Below, in pieces: positions 52,717-64,000 of a DNA stretch of 64,000 nt. Below the pieces are notes generated by a model that did no database searches, was not told the origin of the DNA, and saw only the letters and a program-made list of their open reading frames with translations. A program made the position numbers and the translations under genes. The DNA comes from Latrodectus hesperus (taxonomy: Eukaryota > Arthropoda > Arachnida > Araneae > Theridiidae), in the NCBI GenBank assembly GCA_037975125.1, contig CM075851.1, forward strand, positions 126,271,981 through 126,335,980, read 5' to 3'. Numbering within the stretch: the first letter of the stretch is position 1; every line of letters begins with the position of its first letter.

Positions 52717-53107
52717 GCTGTTGTTTATGATACTTGGACTAGCCAAGCTCGCTATGCCTTTGGCAGTGCGAATTAAGTCAAAGAGAGCCTCTTTCGTTTG
52801 GATCAGAGCACCACGAAGGTGAAAGTACGACTTTGCTCTTTTTAAGGTGCCTCATAATTTTGCACCTCGGTCAGTTGACGAGGCCACACCTGAGCTGGCA
52901 CTCTCCTTTCCACATCCACGCCACACCAGCGAAAGGACTTTGGACATCACAGATTAACGTGGACACGTCCCCAACCCACGGAGTTCCAGCAACCCAGTGA
53001 AGGTGAGTCCACCGTGGTCACCCTCCCAACCACTGCCCGCGGCAAATGATGCTTCACTTTGCTGAGCTTACGGGAAGTGGCGTGAAGTTATTGAGCCACT
53101 GGAGCTC
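52717..53107 (-). mobile_element. SINE with extended 5' leader (head E, tail B)
   Basis: Minus-strand order: an ~80-bp leader (GAGCTCCAGTGGCTCAATAA ... CCGTAAGCTCAGCAAAGTGA), promoter-like CCGCGGGCAGTGGTTGGGAG + GGTGACCACGG, CACTGGGTTGCTGGAACTCC, body CGTGTCCACGTTAATCTGTG ... GGAGAGTGCCAGCTCAGGTG, then tail B (AGAGCAAAGTCGTACTTTCA, CGAAAGAGGCTC, GCATAGCGAGCTTGGCTAGT, ending AACAACA). Flanking ACTCCCA(C/T)TTAT at 52705-52716 and 53108-53119 is the target duplication. The head can be read as tRNA-like (AGTGGTT box A) or as 5S rRNA-like (AAGCTnAGCA ... GGGTGACC). tRNA seems slightly more likely. Confidence 0.85.
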
Positions 53108-53119
53108 ACTCCCATTTAT

Positions 53120-53894
53120 AAAAATGAGTAATCTCCAAATCTTTGAATGATAAAGGAAGCTTTTTTTCACTCATTGTAATATCTTTCAAGTTTATTTTAT
53201 ATATTTGATCAAACAAAGTATAGAAAAATTGTAAATTGGAATTTTTGAATTGATAATTTGTCTATAAAAATAATCTTCCTATAGTCTTATCAATAATTAA
53301 ACTGTTTAATAGTAATTACATGGTTTATACTTTAAAAATTCCCAATTTATAATAAAATACGGCACAAAAAATATTTCTAAACATACAGCAAAGAAGTGAG
53401 AAATATAAAACATTAAAGACTAAGAAATGGTTTCCTGTGAAAAATTCTATTAGATATTTGGACATAAAAATCTCTAAAACATTTTATGTAAAATTTTATT
53501 CCCTGTTGCAACATTTTCCAAAATAACTGAAAGAAATAAAAGTTATGCTGTTGCAAACAAACTTTTATGACTTCAATTTTACAGTATATTTAAATGCTTT
53601 AGTTTAGATATTTCCTAGGAAGTTTTATGAAATATAATCTTGGGAAAAAATATTCTTTATAAATTCCAATATTTAAATAATATTTATATTTATCTTAATT
53701 TGGGAAGAATTATATATTAAATTTTATGAATAAAAGAATTAATATTTATAATTCCATTTCTAAAAGGTATAATTTCTCAACAAGTAAGTACAATTTTATG
53801 TGAAGGCTATAAATACTTGAATCTACGTCTTTTTATATTAAGTGTGTTTATCAGGAAATATTAGATTATTTCTTTTTATTTATATAGTACATAC
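53120..53894. other. AT-rich DNA, nothing recognised
   Basis: No feature seen. Confidence 0.5.
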
Positions 53895-54016
53895 CACGTG
53901 TTATGGCCCTAATATTTAGATTCTTTTATGTTCCTGGGACTATTTGGTAGTCTATATCAAAAATATGTGACAAATAGATTCTTAACATTTGGCATTTTTA
54001 CCGTAAGATATTTTTA
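53895..54016 (-). repeat. Unclassified repeat R2, copy 2
   Basis: Plus strand: CTAATATTTAGATTCTTTTA, TGTTCCTGGGACTATTTGGT, AATATGTGACAAATAGATTC, ATTTGGCATTTTTACC. It aligns with 45677-45790 in the same orientation, 8.2 kb away. Confidence 0.45.
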
Positions 54017-54019
54017 CTG

Positions 54020-54560
54020 TGCTAAAAATTAATGTCTTACTATTTTATTTTATGAAATAGTTGAATTCGTTTTTCTTATTTTTAAAATAACAATCTTGTT
54101 CGTATGAAATCATTAATGATAATTTTGAATTTAATTCTACTTAATATTTTTAATAAATTCAAGATTAATAATGTAAATGTAAAATAATTTTACTTGTAAG
54201 CATTATTTATAAGTAAAATTCTTTTGCATCTACTTTTAATCGATACCTCGATTGCATTTATATTTTTCCACTGTTTACAATGCAATTAACTAGGAAGAAA
54301 ATAATTCAAAATATTCGCTTAGAATAAAATTACTTTCTTGTTCATTCATAATTATATTATACTAGTAATCATCTAATTCATTATGTAATATCTATCCTAA
54401 TCTACCCAAATCATTATATTTAGATTATATTAGTAAAGTACTACATATTTACACATATGTCCATAAAGTAGGGATAATGGCAACTAAAGGTGCAAGAACA
54501 AAACTAACGTGATTTATTCATAAAGTCCCTATATTAATCTAATGAGATAAAACAAAGGTA
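54020..54560. other. AT-rich DNA, nothing recognised
   Basis: No feature seen before the Tc1 relic. Confidence 0.45.
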
Positions 54561-54564
54561 AAAA

Positions 54565-55235
54565 AAATAATCTCACCGAAGGTCTGGTACAGATGTAGAG
54601 CATGGACGGACTGCAATTTATCGCTCAAGCATGTTGCACATATGTTCTATCGTTTTTGAATCCAGTGTGCAGTAATTTCATAGTGTGATATCCTCCTATT
54701 GAAGGCAATCATTGACGATGTTCGAATGTTGCGCATGTGTATTGTCATCCATAAACACAAATCACCCATGGCAACCTAAACGGAAGGACATGTAGTTTAA
54801 GAATAATGTACCGATAAAGTTGGCCTGTTATGTTTCCGATTTCAATATTCAGATCTATTCTAGAACCCATTACAGTGCCTCCCCAAATGAGCACTTCTGC
54901 ACCAGCGTCTGACGTGAATTGGACTGCAAGCTAAACCTAGACTTGTCCTAAAACATAAGTTCACTGTGACGGTGTCTATATTGCGTAAACTTTAGTCCAG
55001 GCTAATCCCAGGTGATAGTGAATTCCGTGAGCGCAATACACCTCATAGGCCTGCTGCATATAATTTATACTGTCCCAGCGTCTGTACACGGTTTGTCTTA
55101 ACCCGTGGTTAATGATAACTGACGCGACTGGTCCGTTACTGTCTTTTGTTTTTTCATTGTTATTGCCTAATAACTGTCGAAATTCAGTTTTGCCATTCGG
55201 AAGCGATCTATACTGTAACGTCCACTAACATTTCA
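54565..55235 (-). pseudogene. Tc1-like transposase relic (catalytic domain)
   Basis: Minus-strand blocks in order: LTEFTITWD and QYRHRHSELMF leading to DKSRFSLQSNSRQTLV (usual SDESRFSLQSDSRRTL; the first catalytic Asp is shifted into a broken codon context); VLIWGGTVMGSRIDLNI and GNITGQLYRYI (usual VWGGI..G.RTDL...GTVTGQRYRD); LFMDDNTHAQHSNIVNDCLQ (usual MDDNARPHRA.IV..FL) with the second Asp; and TLDSKTIEHMCNMLER (usual SPDLNPIEHVWD.LGR) with the Glu kept. The N-terminal DNA-binding region was not found. Several stops and shifts. A different Tc1 lineage from those at 7930 and 61879. Confidence 0.75.
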
Positions 55236-55239
55236 ATCA

Positions 55240-55731
55240 TCTTAGAATCTTTACCACAAACTTCTCATAAAGGTGTCTTTCTGCAATTTGAATATAATGC
55301 TTGATCATGCGGAGGATATCTCTATAAATGGCATTCTTCCTTTCACGTTTGGTTTTCGTATGCTGATAGATTATCCTTAAATTATAGACTTGTTCGTACT
55401 TTCGTCTAGTACTCATTGTATTTGTATAATAATTACAAAAAAAGCTCAGTTTTTTCAATAAAATGATCACTTTTAGTTTGAATTAAAAAATATATTCTTT
55501 TTATTTATGAATTCAATAAAATTCTGTTTCTACATTCTTTAAATAAATATATTATTCAAAAAAAAATAAAAAAATAATGAATTTAATGTCTTACAACTTT
55601 AATAAGAATACAAAGAATTTTCTCTATTATTAATAATAATATGCTTTTCTATTATTTACAGTTTAGTTTCATTGTCGCTTAGAAATCTCAAATTAATTTC
55701 TGTTGGGAACTTTATAACAAACATCCTCTAA

Positions 55732-55736
<5 letters not shown>
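55240..55736. other. AT-rich DNA, nothing recognised
   Basis: The minus-strand 77-codon frame at 55237-55470 shows no known domain. Confidence 0.45.
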
Positions 55737-55814
<78 letters not shown>

Positions 55815-55880
55815 GAGAGAGATTGATATAGATAGATAGATTGATAGATAGATAGATAAATAAATAGATAGATAGATAAG
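55737..55880. repeat. Compound (AT)n(AG)n(GATA)n microsatellite
   Basis: AT for about 74 bp, a short AG run, then GATA/GATT tetranucleotides with variants to about 55880. The frames translating to Y-L-S-I repeats are not genes. Confidence 0.95.
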
Positions 55881-56179
55881 ATAAAATATTTTCCTGAATA
55901 AATATATACTTCATGTAACTCTATCATTTCCCACTAAATAGTTAATGAAGCTTAACATATAAGGGGAAACTTTTTAACCTACAAGACCTATACACAAGAG
56001 AGAAATACTAAATTTATGGATGTGTCTTTTAAATTTCTTATAAACACTCTGTAAATTTTAGTAATTTGTTATTTATAAAGATTATTTTCCTTTGGGTTCT
56101 CATTTTTTTAATTAAAATTTAATTATAATTGTTTTAAAAAAACTTTATTATACTCCTAAGAGTTTTATTTACTATCTAT

Positions 56180-56184
<5 letters not shown>

Positions 56185-56213
<29 letters not shown>

Positions 56214-56242
56214 ATATATGTATATGCATATATATATATATA

Positions 56243-56288
<46 letters not shown>

Positions 56289-56352
56289 TATATATATATA
56301 TATATATATGCATATATATATATATATATATACATATACATACATATATATA
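56185..56352. repeat. Interrupted (AT)n with ATGCAT/ATGTAC variants
   Basis: AT repeat broken by GTATGTATAT, ATGCATAT and TACATACA variants, suggesting an older tract. Open frames on both strands are its translation. Confidence 0.95.
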
Positions 56353-56354
56353 TT

Positions 56355-58292
56355 TCTATCACATTTAAAATTTTTTCTTTAAAAATATAAATTTAAAGTA
56401 GTGACATTTTGTAAATTCAACAGTTGATTTTTTTATTTTTTTATTTTTAGTATTTTTGACGCATATAATAAATTAATTTTCTCTGTTATATAATAGATCT
56501 TCTATTGGTAAATGTAAAATTCATAAAGAAGTAATAAAATATTTCAAGTAACTTATTTAACTTAGTTGCTAAATTAATTTAACATTTTAAAATAACATGA
56601 CGCGATATAGTATTTACATATTAAAATCATATAATTAGATTTGTGGGAAAAAACTGCATTGAATAGATTTAATAATTAAAAAATAATTCCTAATTATTTC
56701 ATTGCTTATATTCACATAATTATTTTCATTGTTAATAACATAATTTAGAAACTGAATATAAATATTCGTTCAAAAAAAAAAGAACTTGTTACTTTCTAAA
56801 ATTGTTCTTCTTATGGTATCAAATATGAAGTAAAAGATAAAATTTGATTTTAATTTTAGGATACCTTAAGTTTTCAAAATATATTTTTAATTATAGAATT
56901 AATAAGACAATATCAAATAAAATATTTTTCTATTTGAATGGATGCTTATTTAAATTTGAGGAGAAAACTGTACCGTATTTCCGTTACTTAATGAAAAGAT
57001 AAAGAACCAAGAATGGAGAGAGACATTGAAAAATTGCATATACTTTCATACAAACTTCTCTGAAATAAATTTTATCTCTCTCAATGTTAAACAATGGGCT
57101 CAGAAAACGTATCCGGTCTCATAAATCAGGGAAAATTATCTAACATTCTAGATAAAAGAAATATATTTCAGATATATATTTTTTGAAGAGTATACTGAGT
57201 TTTCTTGCATTGGGAAAATATTAGTTTATAATAAAGTATGCATTATTGTGTGTGTGTGTGAAATATGATAAAAAGAATCCTTTAAATTTTTATATGAAGT
57301 TAAAACCAATGAATGTTTTTCACTTCGTTATAATTTAAATTACTTTTAATATTCTACATAAAATTGTTCTTAATGAAAGGTGAAATTATCCCTTATTGTG
57401 TGTAATTTTTAAAATGCAATTGAAGTAGGTAAATAGATGCTATATTTTATTAAATCATATGAAATTTACATTGTTTATTGATTTATATTTATAAGAGTAA
57501 GAATTTTTTTTGTAAGTAAACATCTTTTGTAAGTATTAGTAATTAATATCACTTAAATCCATTAAAATTTTATATTCACAATATTAAATAAAAGAAATGT
57601 GAATGAAAAATAATGCTGAACAGCGTAAAAAATAAGAAAAAATTTTTAAAACCCTTCTTGCGATTTTTTTAATTTTTGTATAATGACTTTGCTGATTGTT
57701 CGATCTTTTTTATGTTGATATTGAGCAGAATTAGGCCTCTTTAATTTTTCATAAGTACTTCAAATATTAAATGAATTTATTTAACTTGGACACTAAGTGC
57801 TTAGTGATAAAATGTAGAATATGGACAATAATTTATATCAAAATATGAAATTTTTTAATTTAAATCAGAAACATCAATGTTATAAGTATATTAGAATATT
57901 ATGCTTTATATATATGAAAATATATATGATCTTTATTGAGAATTTTTACACTTTTTCCATAAATTTAGAACGAAAGAGAATTTAAAAGCTGCATTTTTTA
58001 CAGTTATAGTTATTTATTTCTCTCTACACAAACCAATAATTTAATATGTAAATAGTCCGATAAAACAAAACAGAAGTATTTAAAATTTAAAAATAATGCA
58101 TCAATGCTTACAAAAATTCCAATAAATTTTCAGCGATATTCTACAAATTATAGAAATGTATTAGTGACATTTTCTGCAAATATGTTTAATGCAATTTTTC
58201 TAATATATTTTAATGCACTGTTTAAACTTTTACTTAAATCAGCACATTATGACGTAAAAACTATTAAAATGAAAACCAGCACATTAATTTTT
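56355..58292. other. AT-rich DNA, nothing recognised
   Basis: A short (TG)n run lies at about 57248-57260. The frame at 58104-58304 is AT-biased and runs into the following SINE. Confidence 0.5.
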
Positions 58293-58652
58293 ATTGTCTA
58301 TTAGTTAGCGCATCGGTTTTCCGTCTTTAAGGGTAGGGTTCGACGCCCAATGCCGCCAAAAACCCACCGAATACATGCCATAATACGTGCACGTTTAATC
58401 TGTGGAATCAAAAGTACTTCGGTTGGTATTGAGCAATTACCATGGGTGTGTAATGGTCTTGAAAATTTTCCTCCCCCTCCTGATCAATGTCAAAATTGAG
58501 GGAGTGATTCCTTTGGTGGTGCCATCTATTAGAGGAGTCTTTGAGCAAAGTCGTACTTTCACATTCGTGATACTCAGGTTAAACGAAAGACGCACCCTTC
58601 TGACTTAAATTCGGATAGCCACTGGCAGAGCTTTTCCAAGTGGCCTAAGTAA
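58293..58652 (+). mobile_element. tRNA-derived SINE (head B, tail B)
   Basis: Head remnant TTAGTTAGCGCATCGGTTTT and box B GTAGGGTTCGACGCCCAATG. The body has AAAACCCACCGAATACATGC, CGTGCACGTTTAATCTGTGG and GGTGCCATCTATTAGAGGAG. The tail has GAGCAAAGTCGTACTTTCAC, TTAAACGAAAGACGCACCC and GCAGAGCTTTTCCAAGTGGC ending GTAACA. It matches the copy at 43952-44327 in reverse, with the first ~15 bases of the tRNA head lost. No clear target duplication. The 68-codon frame inside is incidental. Confidence 0.85.
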
Positions 58653-58689
58653 CATTCAATATGTTTATAGAGGATACTAAAAACGCTGC

Positions 58690-58765
58690 TCTATCTCATG
58701 TGTTTTTGTGGTAGGACAGAACTTCGGAGCATAAAATTTCGGTTTCGATTCCAGACATTAATGTA
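58690..58765 (+). mobile_element. Possible tRNA-like SINE head
   Basis: TGTTTTTGTGGTAGGACAGA (box A-like) and TTTCGGTTTCGATTCCAGAC (good box B) at tRNA-like spacing, 40 bp after another SINE. The body beyond it was not matched to any other copy. Confidence 0.4.
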
Positions 58766-58779
58766 ATTCAAGAAATTTA

Positions 58780-59983
<1,204 letters not shown>

Positions 59984-59984
59984 G

Positions 59985-61878
59985 AAGAAATGAGCATACT
60001 AATGACTTCTTGAAATTTGGTAAATGTGTCTGAAGTTAAAATAATATTTTTATTTAACATTTAAACTAATTATCCTAATAAAAACACTCGTAGATATATT
60101 ACATTGAATTAATAATTATTTCCAAATTTTTCTGTTTTTATTTGAACATATACCATTTACTTTGATTTTAAATTAGTTCTATTCTAAAATATATTAAACT
60201 TTAATTCATATGTGAGTATTTCTTTCTCATTTAAAAATAATTATAAGAATAATTCAGTTAAAAAGTGTTGCAATCATTTTTGGTTTTAATTGAAAATCTC
60301 AGGTGTTATTTATTCCAATGTCTAGCTATTTTATTTCTATCCCATTTCATCAGTAAATTAAAAAATATCAAGTACATATTTAAAAATTTATATAAAAAAA
60401 TAATTCATTGCTTTCACAGATTTTTAACCCTATTTATCAATTAATAACATTTTATATAAAATAACATAAAACATAATTTCAGTAAAAAATCATGTATTAA
60501 AATTTTTTTTTATTTTTTGAATTGATAATTAATAAAACTTATAAAAACAGTTGTCTGTAGTTTATATATTGTATAATATATACATAATGTAGCAGGAATT
60601 TTTCATTGAATAGGTTAAATTTAAATCACAATTTTTGGACTAAACATTCTGCATTAGAAATAAATTTGATGACTTATGTGTCAGTAGTTTTATATTTGGT
60701 TAGAACAAATTTTCGCTTAGAACTGAATAATTTAAATACATTTTAATTAATTAAAGTACTTATTCAATGAATTCTTACTTTATATTTCACTTTATAATTC
60801 TCATCATTACATGCGATTTCATAAAGATTTCATAATATATCAGCTCAGGAAAATATTATGTGAAAGAAAATCAAATTTTACGATCAAAAATATTTATTAA
60901 TATAAGTCTGGAAAATAATTAATTCTATTAAACTTTAAAGTTGCATACAATAATTTTAACAATACAATTTTTTACTCTGAGATATTAAGATATTTTCATA
61001 ATTGTTTCAATGGCTTATGTGGCACTAAGTAATCCTTATTTCAAAATATATATTACAACAATATTACCATTACAATACTATTGCAATTACCATTACAATA
61101 ACTGTATACTATTACATGTTAATTCTATTTTAAGAATAATTTTGATTTAAATACATTCAAAAGAAATATTTCTTCATTTAAATCCAAAACATGCATTGGA
61201 TTTTATGAAAAACTCTTGCATATTTTCACAGTCTAAATTAACATCTAATTATTATTATTTATTTTTCCAACTTTAACATTATCGTTACTCTGCAAAGAAA
61301 CAAAAATAGATTTACAACTATAAATGTTTCACTGTTATGAATGTATTTTTATGTATTTCGAAAACATACAAACATCAATCAATAGAGAAAATAATGATTA
61401 ATTCTTAATTGAAAAATATTACTAAAATAAAGGAGTCAGAAAATAAATTTAATCGAAAATCCATAAGTAATTCACTTGAAATAAATTTATATACAGTTCA
61501 GGTCAAATCATTCTCTTGTTATCGATTATCAATACAGTAGGGGAAAAATTATTCAAAAGATGAATTGGTGTATTTATGATTTCTAATGTTATCATCTTCT
61601 ACCATCTCGAATATACAAAAATTATCAAAGTTTTGTGATTTTTATACATTTCTACCTTCACAATTATTTAAATATTATTTTAGAAAATAACAATTAAGCA
61701 TTATTATTATAATTTTTATTTCAATTTATGTATTAATGTGATTTTGGAATATCCACATACTAGTTTAAATTACATAGGCAACACTGAATAATTATTATTT
61801 AAAAATGTTTGTTACAACAATTTTATCATTGAATTTATAAAAATAAACAACATTGGAGATCTTAAATTATGTTAAATA
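59985..61878. other. AT-rich DNA, nothing recognised
   Basis: A small TTACCATTACAATA-type duplication lies at about 61060-61100. Nothing else was seen. Confidence 0.55.
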
Positions 61879-62187
61879 CACTGCTGGCCAACGTAAATGC
61901 AACTCCCTGAAGAAAGGATGCAAATAATATGAAATTTACAACATTCGTTAGCAGAGGAGAGATTTGCAAATGATTAGAATTTCAGTGCAGACGCACATCA
62001 CGCGCGCCAATGGCGCAACTTCAAAGCGCTATTGAAGGCTTGGAGATTTTGACAATTTCAAGTTCAGTAATTGTGTTTTTCTTGTGCACATGTGGCACCA
62101 CTTAACGGAGCTATTTAAGGTTTGAAGATTTCGATGATTTCAAATTTGGCAATTACGTTTATCTTGTGTTTTTTTTAACGATCAACT

Positions 62188-63160
62188 ATGCCTCGTAGAA
62201 TACAGCGATCATTTTTTGATCAAGTATCCGAGTTCGACAAAGGAAAGATAGTGGCCTACCGAGACTGTGGATTACCTTTCAAAGAAATCGGTAGTCGTGT
62301 TGGACGAAACCAAACAACTGTAATGCGGATATGTGATTGTTGGATGCAGGATGGTACAATTGACCGACTTGTTCGATCGCATGCACCTCAGTGCACCACT
62401 TCACGAGATGATGGGCAAATTATGCACATGGCAGTGACGGATCACTCAGTCACATCACGAATCATAGCACAACACATTCAGTCTGTAACGTATCATCCAG
62501 TGTCTAAGCATACCATTCGACGCCATTTACAGCAGAGTGGTCTTTCCGCAAGAAGTCCATTGCTTCGTCTGCCCTTGATGCAGAACCACAGACGTCTCCG
62601 CCACCAATGGTCTTTACTGACGAGTCATGCTTATGCCTGCAATACAACGATGGTCGCATTCGAGTCTGGTGACACCGTGGCGAGGGGATGTTAAACAGCT
62701 GCATTATGCACCGCCACACTGGTCATGTACCGGGTATTATGGTATTGGAATCACTCTCGCAATCCTCTTTTATGCATTGTCGATACTTTAAATAGCCAGC
62801 GCTACATCTCCGAGTTGCTGAACCCAGTTGTCCTTCCTTACCCCCAGGGCTTGCTCGTGGCAATATTTCAACAGGATAATGCGTGACTACACGTGGCATG
62901 CATTGTCCAAGACTTTTTTGTCAATCGCCAGATTGAATTGCTTCCCTGGCCTGATTACTCTAGGGATCTTTCATTGATAGAAAGCTTGTGTTCCATGGTT
63001 AATCAACGATTGACGCAGATTACATCCCCGTCGCCAAAGTTGATCTGCCACACCAGATCAACTTTGGCGACGTGTGGAAGCTGCTTGGTCTGCTTTTCGA
63101 AAGTCTCTTTGAATCTATGCCGAGGCGAGTCGCAGTGGTGATCTCCAACAATGGAGGCTA
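62188..63160 (+). pseudogene. Tc1-like DD34E transposase pseudogene
   Basis: An ATG at 62188 opens a 168-codon frame with the bipartite N-terminal DNA-binding domain: QVSEFDKGKIVAYRDCG, FKEIGSRVGRNQTTVMRIC, then SRIIAQHI and VSKHTIRRHLQQSGLSAR. After PLMQNHRRLRHQW a deletion and frameshift fuse to FTDESCLCLQYNDGRIRVW (first catalytic Asp). Later blocks are SRNPLLCIV, IFQQDNA + stop + LHVACIV (second Asp kept, the Arg of DNAR mutated to a stop) and WPDYSRDLSLIESLC (Glu kept, 34 residues after the second Asp). The C-terminus (SLFESMPRRVAVVISNNGGY) follows a 19-bp inverted insertion at 63029-63072. It is inactive but well preserved. Confidence 0.88.
63029..63072. repeat. 19-bp perfect inverted repeat inside a transposase gene
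   Basis: CGTCGCCAAAGTTGATCTG (63029-63047), loop CCACAC, then CAGATCAACTTTGGCGACG (63054-63072). Part of one arm is extra relative to the expected Tc1 coding sequence at this place, so it looks like an inverted templated duplication. Confidence 0.92.
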
Positions 63161-63309
63161 CTCTGGCTACTGTATTTGGCAGGAACCACACTTTACAAAA
63201 GTCTATAAATTTAATCATTTGATATTTGGTCAATATGTTATCTACATGAATTTTGTTATGATATCTCTTGTCTTTCTTGGTGTTGAAATTTGGTTGGCCA
63301 GAAGTGTAC

Positions 63310-64000
63310 ATCCAAAAGAAAACGTCCTTTATTTAAAGAAAATACGCATTATTTTTATAATAATTTTCCTGGATTCATTTTTAAAGCTTATTAACATTTT
63401 GACACTATTTCTATTGTATAAAAGTATTATTGCATAAGAAAAATGATAAAAAAATAACTCATTGGTAATATGCTGGTTAAGCGATTCAAATTTATACTGT
63501 TTTAGATAGAAAACATAAATCAAATTTCAAAAGAAAATGTTTGGGCTTGAATATATGTTACCGAAATTTAATAATGCGCATGAATTTTGATATATGTATT
63601 CCATATCATGTATAACAATAAAAATTAATAATAGATTCCTTTTGAAAATGGATTGTTACTAGAATTGAATTATATAAGTATTTAGACAATTCAGGTTTAA
63701 ATTTATATTTTAAATTGTTAAAAAATGATTATTTTCAGTGTTGCAATACGCAATTAACGAATTACATATTTATATATTTATTATTAATTGGTCTTAAAAG
63801 TATAGATTAATTTCAAGCATTTATTACTTAGAAAGTTTTTCACTTATTTTCCAGCTCTTTTCTATGCAGTCACTTCTAATAATATTCACAATTTTGGTGA
63901 AGATATACCTATATTGATGAATTTTAAGTATTAGTTATATAAAATAATTGAAATGTTTATATACGCAAACAAAATAAAAGTATTTTAGTGAATGATATTA
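63310..64000. other. AT-rich DNA, nothing recognised
   Basis: Frames at 63072-63437 and 63329-63523 are read-through or AT-biased chance frames. Confidence 0.5.

Larger units (their letters stand above)
61879..63306 (+). mobile_element. Tc1-like transposon, nearly full length
   Basis: The left end CACTGCTGGCCAACGTAAAT + GCAAC and the right end (reverse complement CACTTCTGGCCAACCAAATT + TCAAC) form terminal inverted repeats of about 25-40 bp. TA flanks both (61877-61878, 63307-63308). The total of 1428 bp is within the normal size range for Tc1-type elements. It contains one broken transposase gene on the plus strand. Confidence 0.9.

Overview
The window reads as eukaryotic, strongly AT-rich, repeat-laden non-genic DNA, either intergenic or inside very large introns. 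Tc1/mariner relics, non-LTR retrotransposon RNase H relics, tRNA-derived SINEs with target-site duplications and long (AT)n microsatellites point to an arthropod. The SINE head and tail motifs and the DUF4817-type transposons are what I would expect from a spider or other chelicerate, but that is inference from memory. I found no convincing intact host protein gene, tRNA gene, rRNA gene or CRISPR array. Most short open frames are chance frames in AT-rich DNA or translations of (AT)n tracts (I-Y repeats).

Layout. 1-5.4 kb: AT-rich DNA with a hybrid SINE (1769-2077), a 62-bp direct-repeat pair, two (AT)n tracts, a 56-bp palindrome and the first copy of an unclassified repeat (R1). 5.5-9.2 kb: three minus-strand relics in a row (a LINE RT/RNase H end and two Tc1-like transposons). 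11.1-13.6 kb: a SINE with a perfect 12-bp target duplication and a plus-strand mariner-like transposase pseudogene. 13.7-24 kb: almost featureless AT-rich DNA with R1 copy 2. 24-27 kb: lower-AT DNA with a SINE and perhaps a hAT-like relic. 28-34 kb: microsatellites, four SINE copies or fragments, three short-loop palindromes and R1 copy 3. 34-41 kb: featureless. 42.0-43.4 kb: a broken tnp2/CACTA-like transposase. 43.9-55.2 kb is the densest part: a SINE with a 13-bp target duplication, an exon-like island, two elements with long terminal inverted repeats, a pogo-like non-autonomous element, a LINE RNase H relic, two SINEs with an extended 5' leader and a Tc1 relic. 55.7-64 kb: microsatellites, two SINE-type sequences and a nearly complete 1.43-kb Tc1 element (61879-63306) bounded by TA.

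How the parts relate. No host pathway is encoded. The informative biology is in the mobile DNA. SINE copies here share heads and tails in different combinations. Autonomous transposons have decayed into internally deleted forms. Several repeats carry short inverted duplications that look like template-switch scars. The most open questions are two low-copy repeat families with splice-donor-like motifs (R1, R2), an exon-like island at 44804-44900, and the SINE head with an 80-bp leader.
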